From Cephalotus follicularis (Eukaryota; Streptophyta; Magnoliopsida; Oxalidales; Cephalotaceae): a DNA stretch of 64,000 nucleotides. Position numbers and translations under genes: made by a program. The stretch covers positions 63,468 to 127,467 of the forward strand of contig BDDD01002878.1 in the NCBI GenBank assembly GCA_001972305.1, given 5' to 3'. Below are positions 59,381-64,000 of this stretch, piece by piece. Below the pieces are notes generated by a model, which saw only the letters and a list, made by a program, of their open reading frames with translations, made no database searches and was not told where the DNA came from. Every line of letters starts with the position of its first letter. Position 1 is the stretch's first letter.

Positions 59381-59470
59381 AGGGGGTTCGGGGGTTCTGC
59401 TCCCCGGTGAGCGGACGAAGGGTCCCGCTGCCCGAACAGCGGGCAGGGGCTCGGGGGCAGCGCCCCCGGA
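59381..59470. repeat. GC-rich palindromic block
   Basis: Strongly GC-rich island in AT-rich DNA with several self-complementary words: cccgctgcccg with cgggcag, and gggggcagcgccccc. Similar GGGGGCAGCGCCCCC blocks are, to my knowledge, widespread in plant gypsy LTRs. Confidence 0.75.
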
Positions 59471-59516
59471 AGAAAATTTAAATTGGTTATTGCTTTGGAG
59501 AGAAATTCTGGCTTAA

Positions 59517-59740
59517 GCGACGACGGTTCTAGGTAAAGAGTCGACGCTTTGGAGGCGACCGACGACGCTCCAAATGTAAGCTTCGACGCTTTGAGATCAA
59601 GTATTGAGGTTGACTTGTAGGAGACTTAAAGCGGAGACGCTTTGTAGGAAAGCATCAGTGCTTTGGTAGGGATAGAATTTGGAGAACTCAGGATAAGCCC
59701 GTGACCGGCGATGCTTAGGGATAAAGAGTCGACGCTTTGC
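59517..59740. repeat. GTCGAC-core palindrome cluster (LTR 59278)
   Basis: Units: gcgacgacggtt, gagtcgacgctttgg, ccgacgacgctcc, gcttcgacgctttg, gcggagacgctttg, gcatcagtgctttgg, ccggcgatgctta, gagtcgacgctttg. It starts about 240 bp into the LTR, in the same place as in relative 42194-43956. Confidence 0.85.
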
Positions 59741-60474
59741 CCAGTGTCAGGTGTAGAATTCTAGCTTTTTGTCCCGTTTCGGAGGATTTAACTGGATTGA
59801 GGGACACATGTTAAGCAAAGGAAGGAAGACTTATGATATTTTGATGGAAAAGGGCAGGTGGCATCAGCGGAATTGGTTTAATTTAATCACATGGGCAACT
59901 AGGAGGCAAGCTCACATGGGTGAGGTCGTGGATGACACCATGCAAGCTTGGCCTCCAAGTTTCTCTCCCTCTTTATATATGTGTGCATTCTCAGCTGAAA
60001 AAATGGTTGGTTTCTGCTGAGTTTAGAGAGGATGATGCTTGGGAAAGAAGAGAAGGAGATCAAGTGAGGTAAGGAAATTCTATACCCATTTTATCAAAGT
60101 TATTCCTCTGTTTTACTTCAAAATTATGCAGCAAATAGTTTAATTCATATCTTGCTCGTTTCTGGATGAAATTTCAAATGGTTGAATGTTATGCAAACCT
60201 TAAGATGTCTGCTTTAACTGTTATGCTTTATGCATCTCGAAATTCTATCAAATTCTTGATGAAAATCCATGTTTTCTTCTACTGCTCAGGTCCTATTTTC
60301 AAAAGGAAAATGCAACTTTAAAAAATCATTGCAGCTTTGTTTCTCAATGGAATTTTATGATTTTTATCTCTATGAATTCTTTGAGATGTCTACTTTAATG
60401 TTTATGTTTTAGGTTTTCTATGAAAGTGTTTATTTCTACATGAAATGCAAGATTTAGAAAGGTTATGCAAAACT

Positions 60475-60785
60475 GTTTTATGAAGGTTTTGAGTTAAATT
60501 ACTCAAAGGGATGAAAATGCTTTATGGATTGTGAAAGGAAATGAAATGAAGGTTTCTATATGGAAAACAAAATTCGGAAATGTTTTACAATGATGTTTTA
60601 TGAATGCTTTGATCTGATCACTCAAGGTATTAAGAAAGATTTATGAAATGGTTTTATGAATGCATTTGAGTTAATTACTCAAATAGAGAGAAATGTTTTA
60701 TGAATGCATTTGAGTTAATTACTCAAATGAAGAGAGATGTGTTATGAATGCTTTGAGCTGGTCACTCAAAGTTGTAAGAAATGTT
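60475..60785. repeat. Five-copy repeat with TTTGAGT/ACTCAAA hairpin
   Basis: Unit: ttttatgaatgc followed by tttgagttaattactcaaa and agagagaaatg. The 7-bp arms TTTGAGT and ACTCAAA pair perfectly in the cleanest copies (near 60667 and 60709). A single counterpart is in the other family member near 42955. Confidence 0.8.
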
Positions 60786-61158
60786 TTATGAAATGACATG
60801 AACAACTACTGGATTGCGATCTAGTGAGGATTAATCTCGTAAAGATTAATGAATGAACCACCCTTGGATTGCGATCCGAGGGGAAAGAATCCGAGATGGA
60901 TTAATGTTAATGGAGCATAAAGTGCTCGCGGACATGCATGTGATGTAATGATAGTTGTAACGCCTGAGATTTTTGCACAAGTTATATTTCAATCTTATTG
61001 AAACATTATTATTGAATTGATGGGAATGGCATGATCCTTGACTTAGATGTTGCTTTCCAAAATTTAAAAGGTTAGATTTTGGAAGAGGGAATGATTGGAA
61101 TGATAAAGAAATTCGAAAGGGTGCAATTAGAGGCAAAACGGTGCAGTTTTGGACTAAA

Positions 61159-61312
61159 CGCATCGACGTATTTGTAAAGACGTCGACGCCTATGGGAACA
61201 TGGGGCACACATAAATGCATATGCATGCATGTCGATGCAGACGAAGGCATCGACTCCCTTGTACGAAAGAGGAAAAGACATCGACGTCTAAGGAAAGACG
61301 TCGACGCCTTTA
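61159..61312. repeat. GTCGAC-core palindrome cluster, GACGTCGACGTC type
   Basis: Units: gcatcgacgta, gacgtcgacgcctatgg, gtcgatgc, ggcatcgactccctt, gacatcgacgtctaagg, gacgtcgacgccttt. The flanks here favour GACGTC rather than AAGCG. Confidence 0.85.
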
Positions 61313-62066
61313 AAAAGAATTTCAGTCACGTTATGAACTGACAGAATAACGTACAAGGGAGGGGAAATCCAAGGCCTTTGCAGGCACCAGATGCAATGTG
61401 TTGTGCATGCTGGAATGTCACCAGGCATGCAACAGGACGTGTCCTCAACCTTGTGCATGCAAAAGGGGCACACATCTTCACCTGCAATTGCAGAAAACAG
61501 AGAGGAAAAGACCAAAAAGAAAGAAGAAAACGGGGAGAGAAGGAATGGGGAAATGGAACCTGCAAATGCATGCAACGGGAATGGTGATGAGGGGAGAGAG
61601 TTCACTAGCATAAATGCTCTCTCTTCCCTGCTTGTCTGGTTAAACACCTGAGTGTTAAGGAGAACAGTGAGGAGAGATAAACACTTCCTCCATTACTGGA
61701 CCAGTGGAGCTTTGGGAAACTTAGAGCTGGAGGCTGGCAGCAACGGGACAACCTTGGAGCTGCTGTGATCAACCCTTGGAACTAAAAGAGGTGGACTTAC
61801 AAGGTTTCTAACATGAAACCAGAGGTAGGGGAAGTATATGTGCACTTTTGAGTTCAAAGCTAATGCCCTGCCATGAATGAAATGCATGAATTGCATGCTT
61901 GTTTTGGAGTTGATTAGGATGTTGGTTTGATAAATGAACACCTGGTTGAGTAGACTATGCATGCATGTTGAATTCTGTATGAATCCCATGTTAGACTGCG
62001 TGTATAATTGGATTTTATGTTCCTGTTTTGGTGTTGTATGGAAGAGACAGTGTTCTGGGCTCTTAA

Positions 62067-62132
62067 AACATCGACTCTTTTGTAGTAAACATCGACGTCT
62101 TTATGTGATGAGGCAATAGACGTCGATGTCTA
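62067..62132. repeat. GTCGAC-core palindrome cluster, small
   Basis: Three units: acatcgactctttt, acatcgacgtcttt, gacgtcgatgtct. Confidence 0.75.
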
Positions 62133-62332
62133 TTTCAAACATTTGCAGAACGCAATGTTGCCTTATGGACTTTTTGGATTTCTTGTGGGTTGATGATCTG
62201 GTCATATACGTGGATAATCTATTGTGCATGTTACACTGTGAGCAATACATCTGGAAGTTTGCATGCATGGATGGAAGATGTTTCTTCCTTGGAAATGGAG
62301 ATTGGACGAATTGATGCCTGCTGGTATCACTT

Positions 62333-62602
62333 AAACATCGACGTCTATGGAAGGCATGGACGTCTTTTGTTGCTATGCATTGGGTTTTGCACATAACGCG
62401 AGGACGTGTTGAGGTTCCTACCTTAAAAGTCGATACGTTGTGATGAACATCGACGCTTAAGGAATTTGGCTTGAAGGCATCGATGTCTATGGGAAAACGT
62501 CGACGCAATTCGTACTGTTGTAAGCACTGACCTTGAAGGTAGACCTCGACGCTTTTGGGGCAATGGACATCGACGCGTTGGGGGAAAGACATCAACGTCT
62601 TT
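62333..62602. repeat. GTCGAC-core palindrome cluster, extended
   Basis: About nine units, such as acatcgacgtctatgg, gcatggacgtctttt, acatcgacgctta, gcatcgatgtctatgg, acgtcgacgc, acctcgacgctttt, acatcgacgcg and acatcaacgtcttt. The word atcgacgtctatgg recurs. Confidence 0.82.
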
Positions 62603-63182
62603 CCTCCTGGTTTGTACGGTTTGACCCAATTTGGAATCGTTGGCTCCGGAACGACTCTAGAGATGACTCTAGGCTTGCTTGAGCATATGTCTGCATTACA
62701 TACCACTGTGAACTGAATATTGTGATGTCGCATGATTTCTTAAATGATTTATGATTTGAGAAATGTGTATATGATGTTGTGCGGAAAAATATATTTTCCA
62801 AAAAGGACCGTGAAAAATGATTTCAAATGATTGGAACTATGTATACGAAATAAATACTGCACAAAAGGACTAGTTATACATTTTGAATAAATGTAATGTT
62901 GTCAAGTATTCTATACAAAATAATTTACTTGAAATGGATTTGTGACGAAAATGTATACTCTTCAAAAGGATTGCGAAACGGTTTTACAAAAGTAAATTTA
63001 TGTTATATGGACATGAGTATTTTCGGAGGATCGGAATACATTTTAATGTTTTGTTTTCAAGTATTTTATGATACACTAAAACTACTTGAAAAGGATTGAA
63101 AATGGACCCTTGTATTTTGGGCAAAATATATAATGTTTCAAGAATTCATACTTATAAATTACTTGAAAAGGACTGTGAAATT

Positions 63183-63500
63183 ACTAAACTCTGTTGGGTG
63201 AGTGGCTGAAACGGTAAACTGTGTTTAAATGGACTGATGCCCATTTGGGATGTTTGTTTGCAAGTATTCTTTTGATAATTACTTGTGATGTCTTGTTTGG
63301 GGTTACTAAGCTCTGTTGGGAAAGTAGCCAGGAATCCCACTACTGAGCTCTGTTGGGAAAGTAGTTGGAAGTTCCGTATACGGTAGCCACTAAGCTCTAT
63401 TGAGTAAGTAGCTAGGGGTTTTCCACGCAATGGTTACTGAGCTCTGTTGAGCAGGTAGCTAGGGACTCCCTTTTGATTACCAAGCACTGCTGTGTAAGTA
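63183..63500 (+). repeat. Six-copy degenerate tandem repeat near LTR end
   Basis: The unit is centred on actaagctctgttgggaaag followed by tagc, near 63185, 63304, 63341, 63390, 63434 and 63479, with 37-120 bp spacing. It also occurs upstream of the ctaacccccta acceptor-like motif. Confidence 0.8.
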
Positions 63501-64000
63501 ACCGGTTGTTGAGCCTGGGTGTCAGCAACTTTGATCTGGCTTGATGGGTCCTTAGTGACCTGATCGTTGTATCTGGCCCCTTTGGGGATAGTCTCGTGTT
63601 TGTGCTATTGTGACCCTCGGGTGATACCTGCTTGCGGATGTATATATGTGTTCATGTATATCCTATGTTATTCACGTACTGCATCATGAATGCATTCATT
63701 TCATGTCATTCATTACTTGACCCCAAAATGTATTTTATGCTTAGCCGAGTGAGGACAAAGGCTAACCCCCTACTATTTCAGATTGACAGAGATAATCAGA
63801 CAAGTGCGATTAAAGCTATTTCGGGAGCTGCCATATGAAGGTTGTTTAAGCTGTTTTTGTATTATGATAATCCTACTCATGTTGGAGAGGATGATGTTTT
63901 GTACTTGTTCAATTTGGATATTGTATTTGGGGTTTTGGAACAATGCTTTGGTAATTGATTTATATATGTGAAATTCTCTATGGGAGATGTTTATGGTTTA

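Larger units (their letters stand above)
59278..60955 (+). mobile_element. Gypsy LTR of the 42194 family, 3' end displaced
   Basis: Starts TGTAATGACCCGAATTT. The stretch 60810-60945 is the inverse of 42830-42910. It has a GC-rich palindromic block (59381-59470), a GTCGAC-core cluster, CAAGTGAGGTAAGG at 60061-60074 as a possible splice donor and a five-copy hairpin repeat (60475-60785). It is cut at 60956 by the next LTR. The frame 59769-60020 has no homology. Confidence 0.78.
60956..64000 (+). mobile_element. Gypsy LTR of the 7510 family, long form, runs off the window
   Basis: Starts TGTAACGCCTGAGATTTTTGC, like 7510 (TGTAACGCCCAGGATTTTTC). The stretch 63741-63790 (gcttagccgagtgaggacaa) matches 39766-39815, which lies about 415 bp before the end of that LTR, so this LTR should end about 150 bp beyond the window. 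It carries three GTCGAC-core clusters, a putative donor AGAGGTAGGG (61821-61830) and acceptor CTACTATTTCAG (to 63781). Open frames up to 210 codons on the minus strand (62101-62733) have no homology. Confidence 0.8.

Noticed and set aside
60846-61341. Overlapping frames on both strands with recurring V-D-A/V-D-V residues
   Set aside because: The repeated residues are just translations of the palindrome units. Frames on both strands are equally open, which argues against coding.
61288-61651. Several overlapping frames of 70-119 codons
   Set aside because: Low-complexity purine/pyrimidine LTR leader sequence, no homology.
7657-62602. The palindrome clusters as CRISPR-like arrays
   Set aside because: Plant nuclear DNA, repeats are 10-14 bp and diverged, spacing is irregular, and no associated genes exist.
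62101-62733. 210-codon open frame on the minus strand
   Set aside because: Lies wholly in an LTR, has no recognisable domain, and openness is helped by GTCGAC units, which contain no stop codon in any frame.

Overview
The window is plant nuclear heterochromatin made almost entirely of nested LTR retrotransposons. Gene-poor AT-rich sequence, copia and gypsy elements primed by initiator-Met tRNA, 5-bp target-site duplications (TSDs) and a 9-bp-TSD MITE all point to a flowering plant. Both strands were read. No intact host gene, tRNA or rRNA was found. I cannot name the species.

Layout, left block (1-28921). The 3' end of a Ty3-gypsy pol and its 3' LTR (1-4902) is interrupted by the LTR of a plus-strand Ty1-copia element (copia-2: LTR 4903-5078 and 14301-16032, gag-pol remnants 18248-21817). 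That LTR is itself split by a minus-strand copia element (copia-1, 5079-14295, TSD ATAAG). Copia-1 in turn holds a solo gypsy LTR (7510-8208, TSD AAATC). After copia-2 come LTR fragments in both orientations (21818-24560), a truncated gypsy LTR (24562-25831) and the 3' end of a third copia element with its LTR (25837-28921).

Middle block (28922-44138). A gypsy gag remnant (28922-29380, 41501-42193, 43962-44138) appears to be split by a coding-free copia-type element in minus orientation, with LTRs at about 29381-34227 and 40179-41495. This element is filled with solo gypsy LTRs (29987-32070, 34888-35375, 36132-38501), a MULE-type MITE (35423-35754) and an LTR fragment (38700-40178). Its 3' LTR carries a 688-bp piece of a host gene (33429-34116): a TATA-like box, a start codon and about 183 open codons of a plant hemerythrin-like (HHE) protein, flanked by a 5-6 bp direct repeat. 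The sister LTR has the same site empty.

Right block (44139-64000). A minus-strand copia LTR is split by a full-length gypsy element (G4, 44644-54195, TSD CCAAA), by a gag-only gypsy derivative (G5, 55760-59039, TSD ACCGG) and by a gypsy LTR starting at 59278. The last is invaded by a further LTR starting at 60956 that runs off the window.

The most unusual signal is a set of about sixteen clusters of a short palindrome with core GTCGAC. It occurs as GCGTCGACGC-like or CAGTCGACTG-like units every 20-50 bp. The clusters lie in LTRs, leaders and one internal region of unrelated copia and gypsy families. In G4 a cluster is present in one LTR and replaced by other sequence in the partner LTR. No host genes work together here; the organisation is one of repeated insertion, decay and sharing of non-coding modules between element families.
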